DNA of 64,000 nucleotides from Aplectana chamaeleonis (lineage: Eukaryota > Nematoda > Chromadorea > Rhabditida > Cosmocercidae), in contig JAPDOI010000181.1 in NCBI GenBank assembly GCA_029168955.1, forward strand, positions 703,501 through 767,500, given 5' to 3'. Below the pieces are notes generated by a model. That model was not told where the DNA came from and searched no databases. It saw nothing but the letters and a program-made list of their open reading frames with translations. Shown piece by piece: positions 45,764 through 57,183 of the stretch. Position numbers and translations under genes: made by a program. Each line of letters opens with the position of its first letter. The first letter of the stretch is position 1.

Positions 45764-46045
45764 TACTGCGCTTCTCTGGGCCGAGTTCCGGTCCGCAATT
45801 GCGTCTCGACACGCTCTGCGGCCGCACGCCACCGACTCGGAAGAGTTTCCAGCGCCGCAGCCGCCGACCTGTTGACTCCAGGTGGGTTTCGCCAACTAGA
45901 ATCTACAAGAAATTGGAGAAAACTGTTTAAAAAAGCCACATCGAGTCGGCTATGGCGCTGAAAACCCGACCGAATTGGGCGCGTGCGTCCGCAATTGTGT
46001 CGAGACGCAATTGCGGACCTGAATTTGGCTCAGAGTAGCACAGTA
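45764..46045. mobile_element. 282-bp TIR MITE, TACTGTGCTTATCTGG family, copy 2
   Basis: It is homologous to 23444-23726 along its full length, with inverted ends around GGTCCGCAATTGCGTCTCGA. The open frames at 45505-45961 on both strands come from its symmetry. Confidence 0.85.
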
Positions 46046-46372
46046 CTGCAGCAGTTTCGCCTCTTGTTTATGATCTACAAGCGCAGGCTACCATAACAAT
46101 ACAAAACAATTGAAAACGGTGAATGCAATCTTTTTAAATGGGAATTCCGAGTTACATAATGTCTCCCACGCTCCGGAAAGCCTAGCAGTTTATAGAGAGA
46201 AATCTAGACGAGGAAGTGATGCGAAAAAATGATGGAAGCTGGAAAAGTTGTGGGGTACAACGCAAGCGTGGTAAGTTTTACCAGCGTTCGTATTCTTGCA
46301 GACTGGCGTAAGCTTGGAAACATCAAGGATAGCAGCCATGTTGCTTAAGTTGGAGCAGAGGGGTTGGGACCT

Positions 46373-46827
46373 TTAAAAGCAGCGTTCACGATAGATTTCA
46401 CTTCTGATATCTCCATGGCTTACGGAAGGTCGGGTGCCCTATATAGCAAGATCTGCTTAAAAAGGACACGAATAACGCGTTTTTAAGCAAAAATAGACCC
46501 TCTCTTGTTCACGTTGTCTTTTGAGCGCGGAGGAATTGACCGCTGGAAGGATGATACCTATCAGTGCAACGAAGCGATCAGCTCACTTATCAGCACTTCC
46601 TTTACTTGACCATTTCTGTAATCTGAGTCTTCATTTGTTCATTCCAAGGGGGCGGATCTGGGGCACCAGGCGTGTAAGGGGCACCAAAACGCATGTTTGT
46701 AGAAGTTAGTTCGCCGCTCCTGGCTTATTTCTACCATTCTTTCGGCACTGGGAGCCTAGGATCCTTCTCGCCTATCATTTCATTGTGTAAAGTCAACGAG
46801 GATGATCATCGTGTACGCTGCCTTTTA
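46373..46827. mobile_element. TTAA MITE (GGCAGCGTTCACG family), both ends
   Basis: The left end TTAAAAGCAGCGTTCACGAT is mirrored by ATCATCGTGTACGCTGCC at the right, where the terminal TTAA is mutated. It is inverted relative to the copies at 42253 and 49646. Confidence 0.75.
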
Positions 46828-47171
46828 TGACCACAGTACAAAGGAAGGAGGTAGTAAGTAACAAATCGTGCCCTCCGGACAACACGGGCTGATAGCTTGG
46901 GGCAGTTGGGGCAGTGCTTAGACGCAATCGCTTCGACGATCCCTTCGCTCTTTTAGGATAACCATCGACGTTCCGATGCCTCTCAGGTATTCTATTCCTG
47001 TCGACAGGTAAATGTACCCACGCGTTTGCTTAGTTGATTTTCGTTTTGAAGTCGAGTACTAAGGTGTCACAAGGGTTGAAGTCGCGGTGTTACAGCCGAC
47101 ATAGGTCACAGTGTCGGCGATGGTGTTCTGTTGTCTGTGCGCAATACATTCGGGCGAACTCATTGCGCGTA
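46828..47171. other. No recognised feature
   Basis: I see no gene, terminal repeat or RNA in this stretch. The short frames near 47034-47256 overlap the MITE border. Confidence 0.3.
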
Positions 47172-47640
47172 TTAAAGGCAGCATATACGCTCGTAAACGT
47201 TGTTGGGTTAACAATGTGAATCGAACCGTATGGCTTACAACATAATGCCTACGCATTTTGAAGCGTCAAAAACGACCCAGAATGCCGGTACAGGAGTAGC
47301 AAGTTTGACCCCGCCCGTATTCTCAAGCCCCCTGTATTTGCGTTTTTTCTCCAACGCTGGGTTGCTGGGTCATCTTCGCCGTCAGTGACGAGTGGGGTTC
47401 ATTTGTTAGGCAATCCACCGACAGTACTGAAGATGAAGATGACCCAGCAACCTTGCGTTGCAGGAAAACGGCAAATACAGGAGGCGTGAAAATACGGGCG
47501 GGGTCAAACTTGCTACTCCTGTAACGGCATTGTGGGTCGTTTTTGGCGCTTCAAAATGCGTAGGTGTTGTAATCTGGGCCATACCATTCTATTATCGTAG
47601 TTATCTCAATCACGTTTACGAGCGTGTATGCAGCCTTTAA
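47172..47640. mobile_element. TTAA MITE family A, extended foldback, 469 bp
   Basis: The ends TTAAAGGCAGCATATACGCT and CGAGCGTGTATGCAGCCTTTAA (20-base core) are inverted. Symmetry extends deep inside (TTTTGAAGCGTCAAAAACGA and CGTTTTTGGCGCTTCAAAA; GTTGCTGGGTCATCTTC and GAAGATGACCCAGCAAC), so nearly the whole element could fold. Mariner sequence begins within about 45 bp of its right end. Confidence 0.88.
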
Positions 47641-47681
47641 GGGACCTGCAGTGTTGAGCGACAGGCGAGTGGTAGCCTTGA

Positions 47682-48020
47682 CGCGGCGGCGAATACGTTA
47701 ACAGAAAAGGTCCAATCCTTCTTCACGATAATGCCAGACCTCACGTCTCCCAAAGGACGCTCCAGAAGTTGAATAACCTCGGCTATGAAACTCTGCCTCA
47801 TCAAATGTACTCACCAGGCCCGCCACCAACGGATTACCACATTTTCAAGCAACTTCACGATTTCATCAAGGGCAGGGTGTTCAAAAGTCAGACCAATGCT
47901 GAAAGTGCCTTAAACGACTTCATTTTTTCCAGAAGTTTGGATTTCTACCGCAAGGGAACTTATGATCTTGTAAATCGTTTTCAGAAATGTATCGAATCTA
48001 ATGGCGCTCATTTTGTTTAA
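47682..48020 (+). pseudogene. Mariner transposase C-terminal half with DD34D residues
   Basis: The frame open from 47682 to the stop at 48020 encodes GPILLHDNARPHV, GYETLPH, then PPPTDYHIFKQL and QKCIESNGAHFV. The second catalytic Asp (HDN) and third (TDYH) are separated by 34 residues, as in mariner. The N-terminal half is missing, and upstream sequence is cut by the MITE that ends at 47640. AATAAA follows the stop. Confidence 0.87.
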
Positions 48021-49645
48021 TAAAGTTTCGTTTGAACTGAGTTACGGACGTTTGAAATTACGCGTCAAAAACAATTAATTTGTGAGCAATCTTATACAGT
48101 GCGGGAAGAACACTGAAGAAGAAGGGTAGCTGAAAGGCATCTTACAGCGTGTGGCCGAGTTGGACTAGAACCCTTAATGGAGATTAAAAACCTCTGATCT
48201 CTCCGACCCCCCCCCCCCTACGTTATTATTGCAGTGCAGCGGCATGTGCTCCTGGAACACGTAATGCAACTCACCTTTACTTGCCTGGGATCTCGTCCAG
48301 GAAAGTTTTTGCAAAGTCATATTGATGCATCAGACGCTGAAAATTTGAAATAAAAATTTCCCAGCTAGAACTTAATCGACCTCCATTTCGGCGTGAAACT
48401 CCCCTCAAAAGTTGCAGATAGTACCGTATTTAGTATTGAGTATTTCTGGGACGAGGATTAGACGTGTTCGGACCCCGTGTCACCAACCATCACGACTTTG
48501 CTCGCACTGCGTGTCGGTTGCCCGCGACTGCGGCCCGAAACTTTAGTTGGATATGAACTGCACTGTTGACTAGTAGGGCTAGGACTATAAATTACCTCGT
48601 GAATATTTACCTACAACTCAAATTGCAGGCAGAGCCAAGAAGGCGCACATTTTACATAAAAGTAGATGAAAGAAATGAGAATTTTATTAGCTCACCAATT
48701 GTGAAAACAACGAGTGGTTTCGCCATTTGGAGATTACCAAGAACGTCTCGTTATCACTGAACATACAGGTGCGACATTTTCATAGAGCAATAAAATACGA
48801 AGGCTGTAATCACATGTGCTATGACATGAGTTTTTCGACATTATGGCATTGCAGTGCAAATGTAGGTGCCGCAACGTTAGCGATAGTTTTTGCTTCCATT
48901 CATTCCTGAGCAAATCAAGGAAAGGTTTCAGAAGTTTTGTGTGGCGGATTTTGATGGCACTGTTTACGCTAAGCTCCGTTTCAAATTTCCTACAGAAATC
49001 AGTTGCTATGCGTTTTAGAAGCGGAATAGCGCCAAAAGAAGGTAGCGGGGGGACGCCTTCTCACTGTCAAAAACGGCTTAGAAAATTATTCGCAGCGGGT
49101 ATGTTGCGCCCTTCCGAGTCCCTGCTGTTGCAACAACACGGGCATCTTTCCAGTGTTCGACGCGGGGTGTGGAGCTCCGCAGGGATGGGGGGGGGGCAAA
49201 GCGAAGTTCACATCTGCGGAAACGGATTGTATTGTTGGTATCTCTTGGGCATCTTTAGTGAAAATGCGCAGTACCCGACTCAAGCTACTGGATCGGAGAA
49301 GTATTAAGCCCAAGTTGATCGTTTTTGTACTTCTTGTACCGTCCAAAATGAGCAGTACTCTGTCTGAAATCCGGAAACGGACCACATACTCCAGTTGAGC
49401 GTCAAAAACAACCCCCTGTCAAAAAAAATTGGACGGAATCATATTTCCCGTGCTTTTTACAGACTGATAGCGTCTTCCACTTGTACGGATTCCCGGTTGA
49501 GCGTTTACATACCTATTTCAATAAGCGGATTTCAAAAGCGTTCGAGAACAATGTTCCAGATTTAACTTAAACCCTCCCGGAAGAGTTATTTGGGGGCGCT
49601 CATCAAGAATCTGAGGTTGAATTGCCAATTTCCGGAGTTTTCGAT
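48021..49645. other. Intergenic stretch with one possible plus-strand exon
   Basis: At 48629-48760, after AAATTGCAG, the plus strand reads AEPRRRTFYIKVDERNENFI, SSPIVKTTSGFAIWRL and a stop. It looks coding but belongs to no family I recognise. The overlapping frames at 48843-49398 (both strands) have no recognised domain. Nothing else is identified. Confidence 0.3.
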
Positions 49646-50011
49646 TTAAAGGCAGCTTTCACAATGATCATCCTCGTTGACGTTCCACAGTGAAATGATA
49701 GTTGAGATAGCTTCTAGGCCCCCAGTGTCGAAGGAACGGTAGAAAGCGAGCCAGGAGCGGCAAAGTAACGGCTGCAAAAAAGCGTTTTGGTGCCCCAGAC
49801 ACGCCTGGTGCTCAGATCCGCCCCTCGGAATGAACAAATGAAGACTCAGATTACAGGAAGGATCGAGTCAAAGAAGTGCTGGTAAATTAGCTGATCGTTC
49901 ATTGCACTGATAGCCATCATCCTTCTAGCGGTCAAGTCCTCCACGTTCAAAAATTAACGTAAACAAGAGAGGGCCTATTTCTTGCTCAGAAACGCTTCTT
50001 TCGTGTCGTTT
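49646..50011. mobile_element. TTAA MITE (GGCAGCGTTCACG family), right end replaced
   Basis: It starts TTAAAGGCAGCTTTCACAAT and runs parallel to 42253 for about 350 bp. It stops where the next TTAA element begins at 50012. Confidence 0.65.
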
Positions 50012-50283
50012 TTAAGGCAGTGTTCACGATGATTTTCGTCCCCGTGTTTTTTTTCCTAAAAACAATGCGTTGGCCTCCAAATGTTACCAATATTACGAAG
50101 AAACGGCGAGAAACGCATTAAAACGTCGTATTTCAGTGACATTATTCTCTGGTCTGAACTAGTTGTCCGGTTGGAAGAACATGTTCATGGTGGTTGTCAC
50201 CGGATGAAAATTGCGTTAATCGAAAATAGAAGAATATTTTTTTGCAAAGCAGGACCAGCTAGGACCCCATGGAAAGAACGGTT

Positions 50284-50359
<76 letters not shown>

Positions 50360-50566
50360 TATTGCGTGGGACGGGGCCACAAAAGATTTCATGGTCACAA
50401 CAAACACTTCCCGTGATACTTGAGAGGCGGGGTGATACTTACGGATTTCGTGTACTTCTGGTGCGTTTTTCTCAATTTCGACGTCACTTTAATTCTGCCT
50501 GGGAGCCACTTAATCAATATAGCGCATAATCTCATAAGTGAAGATTATCGTGAACACTGCCTTTAA
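50012..50566. mobile_element. TTAA MITE family B copy containing a GA microsatellite
   Basis: TTAAGGCAGTGTTCACGATG and ATCGTGAACACTGCCTTTAA are inverted ends bounded by TTAA, 555 bp apart. The long GA tract at 50288-50357 is internal and produces the alternating Arg-Glu and Ser-Leu frames on the two strands. Confidence 0.8.
50288..50357. repeat. GA microsatellite, about 35 units
   Basis: The tract is uninterrupted GA for about 70 bp. Confidence 0.95.
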
Positions 50567-51167
50567 GCATCCCTTGCTGTTCAGATCATCTCAACGGATA
50601 GAAATTTTTGAGGGCAAGACCCGACTTCCGAGATTTTTGGATTTCTACGATAGATCTGGCTCGAAGTCATTCTCTTACATCCATTTGAAGTGCTTGAAAC
50701 GAATCCGAAGCCCGTTCGTCGAATTTGGACAGATTAGGGTGGATTACGTGGGTATACTGTAGTTTGTTTGAAGTTGTCGCGACCATTCGCGACTTGTTAG
50801 GCCAATGGTATAGTTCTGCGACACCCCGTGTCGCGTCGCTCTGCACAGCGACAGCGACCGCCTCCCGCCCTTCAAATCGTCGCTGTCGCAGTGCGCTGCA
50901 CAGCGACAGTGGAAACGACAGCCATCGGCACATTTGCAGTATGTCAGCCCTCTGCGACACCTCGCTGCGACGAGCATGCGACAACTGTTCCTACGACGGC
51001 CAGTGCCGTTGCTCCGATCCTGGTCCCGCCAAGATCTGTGCTAAATGCCCTGACCGTCGCTCATGACAGAGACAATGCATAATATTGGCCTTAAGAATCT
51101 TCATGTCGCCGCCTTCTTGACTACTGCCCATACAGCATACCGTTATCTCAAAATTTTGGACCACATA
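50567..51167. other. GC-rich CGACAGCG-repeat stretch, no gene supported
   Basis: Positions 50775-51060 are full of variants of GCGACAGCGAC and GTCGC in both orientations, resembling the stretch around 7990-8200. The frames at 50667-51082 come from these repeats. Confidence 0.4.
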
Positions 51168-51351
51168 CCAGGTTGTTCAATAAGTTTTGTCGTTGAATAG
51201 GAAAAACACAATTTCATGGTTTAAAATACACTTCGAGAAATTCCAGTTTTTGATTTGCGTTACTGCAATCGGTTCCTTAGTGAATTGTACACATCATCTA
51301 CATTAACGAAATACATACATAGTACTTACATATATTTCTTCGAACAACCTG
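51168..51351. mobile_element. Mariner-derived MITE, 184 bp
   Basis: CAGGTTGTTCAATAAG at the left and CTTCGAACAACCTG at the right are inverted, with TA before the left end. The ends resemble mariner termini of the type seen at 18897. No coding sequence is visible. Confidence 0.6.
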
Positions 51352-51703
51352 ACAAAAAAAAACTCCTTGACAATTGATTGATTAGGGATTTTCACGGGCA
51401 TCCGTGTTGTGAACTAACACAACACATTATAAATGTAACGTCTCAGCCTCAAACCCACTGCTAGCCATGGCTAGCCGCAGCACCGAAGTACAGTTACGCG
51501 TAGCCCCATCGTAGCCCAGCGGTAACGAAACCAGGTTCGCTGTGAATGCCGGTTTCCAGCGCTAGCCCTGCCGTAACCCTGGTTTTCCGCTCATGAATCC
51601 CAGCCCAGAGTTGAAATGTCTCCAATCAAACTGTTAGAAAGTTCGAATATAATCAGATTACTCCAATATTCAACAAGAGATAGTCAAAAACCTAATGGTG
51701 GAG

Positions 51704-52128
51704 TACTATAAGAGTTTTGGCCGCGAAATAGCCCACCAAGCTCCGCAGCGGCTCCTGGTGAGCTATTTCCCCGTTTTTCACCGAACGGACAAGAAGTAGC
51801 CGAGAAATAGTCGAGATATAACCGAGAAATATTCAGAAGTAAACAAAATTTACCAAGATGCACCGGCTCGCCGAGCCACCATCTGAGGCCGCAAGCGGTT
51901 GGGCGGGGCCTCTAGAGGCTGAACGAGGTCCAAGTACCTCAAACTTAGGTAATTGAACCGACGGAGGTGCTGACATCTGAATCTTGCCTTTGGGATGCGC
52001 CGTATATCTACCTGGAGAACATTATTTCTCGGCTATTTCGCGGCGAGCATTATTTGGCGGCTATTTCGCGGCTATTACGCGGCAGGCAGGCATTTCGCGG
52101 CTATTTCTCGACCAAAACTCTCAGAGTA
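51704..52128. mobile_element. TIR element with GAAATAGCC/GGCTATTTC subterminal repeats
   Basis: TACTATAAGAGTTTTGG and CCAAAACTCTCAGAGTA are inverted ends. Many copies of GGCTATTTCGCGG or its complement lie inside both ends. The frames at 51967-52262 encode only this repeat. Confidence 0.65.
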
Positions 52129-52365
52129 TCTCGCTCAGCATCGAACTTGTGGGCAGATGCAATAGATACTGTTCTCCATCTGATGGGGTAAGTCCGAAAC
52201 AGATTCGAGCGATGTTCCAGAAACGGCTACCGTACGCTGCTAGAGCATTATGTAATACTTAATTGCCATGATTTTAGGTCAATCGCTGCAGCTTTGAGCC
52301 AGTTCTCATTCAACATTCACTTTATATTTTTGAGGTCCAAAGTTGAAACGTCTCCAAACAAACAG

Positions 52366-52402
52366 GGTGCTATCCTAGCGGTGTCCCCGCTAGGATAGCA
52401 CC
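52366..52402. repeat. Perfect 16-bp hairpin
   Basis: GGTGCTATCCTAGCGG is followed after a five-base loop by its exact inverse. No T-tract follows, so this is not a bacterial-style terminator. It may be the centre of a small foldback. Confidence 0.75.
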
Positions 52403-52759
52403 ACTGTGCCTGGATGCACTTGGCGCCGCCCACTTTACCTTGCCGCACTAAATTTGAGCATCACCCAGGGTTCCCCTTCCCTGCCAAAATCTAGATCGCA
52501 GCACGGGAAAATGAGCGTGGCCAGGTGCTACACAACAGTGCCCCCCCAGCACCCCAAACTGATTGGAAATTCGGATATTGTTGGTAGATATTTTGGGAAA
52601 TCCAGACGCTTTGATCGTATCGTTTAACAACTAATCATAGACAGTGATAAATGTTGGTTTGAATACTCTCATGATATAATGTGATATGTTTTTCTCGTGG
52701 AAGTACATTGACATAGCCTTGATCTATGTAATACTATACAAAAAAGGTCAAGAAAGTTG

Positions 52760-52992
52760 GTAGTGCCGCGAACGGGGGTTCGATTATGCGTACTCGGTCC
52801 GTACTTCTTATTCGAATACTCGCGATTTTGGCCGGATGTTCGAATTATTCGTTTTCGAATCATTCGAATAACTCGACTTTTCGGAAAAGTCAATTCCTCG
52901 AATAATTCGTTTATTCGAGTATTCGGAGAAGTCAATTTTTCGAATAAATCGTTTATTCGGATATTCGAAAATTTTTATTCGTTTGATATACT
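52760..52992. repeat. TTCGAATA/ATTCG subterminal-type repeat cluster
   Basis: Densely packed variants of TTCGAATA and CGAATAATTCG occur in both orientations, as in the ends of the element at 54331-57149. No paired terminus is found nearby, so this is probably a solitary end. Confidence 0.5.
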
Positions 52993-53165
52993 CTAGTGAA
53001 CACCCCGGCTGATGAACGCGCTGAGATCAAATCAATCAATGCCACCGGTGAAGAATAGCGACACTAATGATCTCCTACTTATTCTCTCTAACAAGTTCTA
53101 ACTGCAATAAAGTCTTTTCAGTTGTAAAGGAATTAGGTATGTGAGCTTTTCCTAACTGCCTTTTA

Positions 53166-53888
53166 CTCTGAGAGAATCCCCCGCGATCGTTCACGGATAG
53201 AATCCGCTTGGTGTCTGGTAGGGGCCGAGAGGATACTAGCATGGGGCTATCGCGGAACGATTGCGAGATTCTGCCAGTCTCAAACCGAAAGCGTACCGCG
53301 TTCGTTTATCGATGCTCCCACGTTGCTATACAGCGGAGCCGCGAGGAATCGAGCCTGGGCCTATCACGGAACGATCGGGAGATTCTACCAGCTTCAACCT
53401 GAGGGCAAATCGTGTCTATTATTTGATGTATTCGGGTTGTTACATCGCGGAACCGCGATGAACTGAGCCCGGAACCACCGCGGGACGGTCACGAGATCCT
53501 GCCAGCCTCAACCCCTGATCGTACCACATTCATGCCCTCTCGATGTTTCACCCGAGCGAGTGTTGCCTATAAGATCAGCACGAAGCTATAAGGTTTTGCC
53601 CTCTCCGCATTTCGCGCTGTTTTACAAATCTGCACAACATGAGAACGCGGGACCGGGGGGAGACGATCACGGTACCATCGCGGATCGCGAGTGCACCACG
53701 GTACTAGTGCGGTAAACATCTCAACGATCGCGGTACCATCACGGTACGAGAACGAGAATGCCAACGGATGAGTCAATTGGGTAACTATCGCAGAACGAAC
53801 GCGGATCGCGGGACTAGGGGGAGACGAACACGGTTCTATCGCGGATCACGGGAGCATCACGGTACTAGCGCGAAAGATTCTCTCAGAG
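53166..53888. mobile_element. TIR element built of CGCGG-rich tandem repeats
   Basis: CTCTGAGAGAATC and GATTCTCTCAGAG form the ends. Inside lie three or four direct units of about 114-117 bp (landmarks at 53197, 53311, 53425, 53542) and then an array of TCGCGG, CACGGTAC and GATCGCGG motifs. No transposase is visible. The open frames are repeat by-products. Confidence 0.68.
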
Positions 53889-54330
53889 GTATCGGAATCT
53901 CGTGATCAACAATTATATTCCGCCATAGCCGACCCATCTGCTGGTGACTACGCCCGGCTGGAAATTTCGGGCAAAGGTTTCAAAATTGAATTCGGCCGAT
54001 AATGGCTACCATACGGAGTTGTAAGACTCAAATAGCGCAATCGCTCAAAACTCTGAGAAGCAGTTGATAAAATAGATTATCAATTGTTACTTGTAATCGA
54101 TTTGTCGCCACATCTTTCGCCTAATGAGCCCCTCAAAGTAACTGTCGAAAGAAAAGCTAGGATTGCAGAATCGAAGGCAAACATTGAGGGGCTGTCAGGC
54201 TCTCAGCAGCTAAAGGGCTTGCCAGCTGCGTCTACTTCTTGTATTTCGCAACGAAATACTCTTTGTCTCTTGCAATCACTCCTACCGCAGTTGTCCAGAT
54301 ATGAAAATAATAATACCTCAACGGCTACGT

Positions 54331-57149
54331 TGCGCAATAGAGTGAGGATCGAATATTCGAGTTCGAATGAATATTCGAATTTCTCGAACGAATTTTTATT
54401 CGAACATTTGAATATTCGAAAAGTGTGAATATTCGAACATTATTCGAATTCGACTATTCGCAAAAGGTGAAAATTCGAACATTATTCGAATTCGACTATT
54501 CGCAAAAGGTTATTATTCGAATATTATTAGAATTAGACTATACGGAAAAGGTGCATATTCGAATATCATTCAAATTCGACTATTCGGAAAAGGTGAATTT
54601 CCGAACGTTATTCGAATTTGAATACCCGAGCTGATTTAACAAATAATATGAAAATCAGCCCTGATGTATGAAGGAATCGACATACCTTTCACGACTGAAA
54701 TCATTTTCTTCACTGCTCCATTGTTCCATTTTACCCAACGCAAGTGCTAAATTTTTCCCCCACACCGTCTGATGAGGCTACTAGGGCGGTTCTAACAGGG
54801 GGAGCCACATGGCAATCAAACTTGGCCACGCCCATTTTTTCATGCCGCCGCGCAATGATAACACCAACCATAGCTTCGCAAGGGGGAGCCATGTACTCCA
54901 CCAACCTTCACCCCTGGGCAGGTTAAGTGGGGAACCTTCACCATTGGGAGAACCGGTGACAACCACTGAAACGCCCCGAAAAAGAATGAAAGGGAAATCA
55001 TTTTCAAGATTGAGTGGGTGTCACTGCCGACTTTTCGTCCATAACTTTTTTGTGCTCAGAGATAGACCATTGGTGAAAGTTTTTTTTCGGTATTGACATA
55101 CAATTCTGCATTGAAAAACTCCCCTTCTTCCAGCCGATTTTAGTTTATAAAGTGCTTTTTTTCGTCTGATATTATCGGTTTTTCGTCCATAACTTTTTTG
55201 CGCTTGGAGATAGACCATTGGTGAAAGTTTTTTTTTCGGTATTCACAGACAATTCTGCATTGAAAAACGCTTCCAGTTTGGAAAAGTATTTTCTCGATCC
55301 TTCAGCCTAATTCATTTTACGGAGCACCGGTTTTTCGCCTATAACTCTTCAACCTTTGAAGATATGGGTTTGGTGAAGGCTGTTTTTGAAATCTACGTAA
55401 AATTCTGCGTCGAATGACGTATCGAGTTCCTAACCTTGCTTGCCCCATAAGCCAGCCAGGTCGGTGGAGCCGAGCCCCGTTGTTGGTTACAGCACAGCTC
55501 TGCGTCTCTCATTTAAACCATAGAGACAAGAGCACCCTATGGAGATAACTATGAAAATAGGCTTCACCGACCTGGCTGACTTACGGGGCAAGCAAAGTTA
55601 GGAACCCGTTATACCATTCGACGCCGAATTTTACAGAGATTTCAGAAAAAAATCTTCACCAAAACCCTATCTTCAACGGTTAAAGAGTTGTAGGCGAAAA
55701 ACCGGTGTTCCGTAAAATGAGTTAGGCTAGAAAATATTTTTCCAAACTGGAAACGCTATTCGATGCAGAACTTTATGGGATTCTGAAAACAACCTCTACC
55801 AAAAGTCTATCTCCAAGCACGAAAAAGTTATGGACGAAAAACTGATTGCTTTTGGTGAAAGAAACGTTACTTCATAAATTGAAATCGGCTGAGAGACTGG
55901 AAACGTATTTTTCTCAAATTTAAAACATTATTTGACGCGAAATTTCATGAAGATTTCGGAAGCAGCTCTGTTGAAAGATCCATCAAAAAGGGTAAAAATG
56001 GTACGAGCGAAGAACAGGTAGTTTTTCCAAAATCGTTTGAAGAAATTTTCCGACAAATTTTGACTCCAAGACAGCTCAAAGGTAATTTTTCTTGACCTAC
56101 GCAGATCATTTCAATAAAAATAGTGAATTTCTGAAGGATTTCAAAATTAATGTTCAAAAATAAAAATACATTGAATGCAAGAAAAAGAGGATTAAGACGG
56201 CCAGTGCACCGAGCACCAACTGGGGCCACCAGCGATTGAGCAGGGCCTTCAGCGTCCAGGCGGAGCCAAGTACCGCGAAATTGGGCAACTGCACAGACGG
56301 CATTGCCTTCATCCGAGTCTTGGCTCAGAACCGCGTCGTATGCCGCCCTTGGAAACTAGCGTCTTGAGCGTCTAGCATCTTTTTGGGAGCACGCTTTGCC
56401 CGTGATGGGAACGCTCTCGTGTCAGGAGCGCAAGCACTCGCCTATTGCGTGTTTCCGGGAAAGTGGGAAGATCGGAGTGAGCGTCGAGCTCCTTTTTATC
56501 GGAGAAGGTTCAGGGGTAGGTTCTCTAGACAAAATTTCAGTCATATCGGAGACTTTAACGATATAATTCTTCTATACTTACCGTGATCTTTCGAAGCACC
56601 AAAATTGGACCTCTTATTCATGTTCACCACCTCGAATAAGCTCCTTAGGCTTACTTAGAGCGGAAAAGTTGATTATGTAGCATTCTTTGCATTGTAGCCC
56701 GTACAGGTTTAGAGATGAGTCGTGCCTCATTAATTTCATTTGTAGGTGGAAATAAAGCTTTAGAAGAAGAATTCAACTTGTTATTGCCGCTCACTTCGTA
56801 GTTGCGCGATATTGCTATGGATGCTTAAATTATTCGTCATTCGAATATTCGAATTTCGAATATTCGTCCGTTCGAAATAAAAAATGAACGATTTTATTCG
56901 AAATTCGTTCGATCGGAATGAAAAATGAACGAATTTATTCGGAATTCGTTCGTTCGAAATAAAAAATGAACGAATTTATTCGAAATACGTTCGTTCGAAA
57001 TAAAAAATGAACGAATTTATTCTAAATTCGTTCGTTCGAAATAAAAAATGAACGAATTTATTCGAAATTCGTTCGAATTAAAAAATGAACTAATTTATTC
57101 GAAACTCGTTCGTTCGGTCTCTTTTTAAAAAGTCCTCACTCTATTGCGC
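54331..57149. mobile_element. 2.8-kb TIR element with TTCGAATA-type subterminal arrays
   Basis: GCGCAATAGAGTGAGGA at 54331 is exactly inverted at 57133-57149. Just inside each end are arrays of short repeats: AATATTCGAA variants at 54350-54630 and ATTCGTTCGTTCGAAATAAA variants at 56830-57120. The middle is filled by the foldback at 55030-55990 and unassigned sequence. Subterminal arrays of this sort are common in hAT elements, but no 8-bp duplication was found. Confidence 0.6.
55030..55990. repeat. Large foldback with about 420-bp arms
   Basis: The left arm (55030-55455) contains two direct copies of TTTTCGTCCATAACTTTTTT and ends with CAGCCAGGTCGGTG. The right arm (55555-55990) mirrors it from CACCGACCTGGCTG outward to AAAAGTTATGGACGAAAAAC. 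The loop is about 100 bp. Confidence 0.8.
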
Positions 57150-57183
57150 ATTGTACTAGAAAAGTTCCCAGATCGCACGAAAC

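Noticed and set aside
45505..45961. Frames of 89-144 codons on both strands.
   Set aside because: They run through the symmetrical 282-bp MITE at 45764-46045.
50216..50529. Frames encoding runs of Arg-Glu or Ser-Leu.
   Set aside because: They are translations of the GA microsatellite at 50288-50357.
53166..53888. Possible CRISPR-like array because of regularly spaced repeats.
   Set aside because: Units of about 115 bp are diverged throughout with no conserved-repeat and unique-spacer pattern, and the genome is a nematode's.
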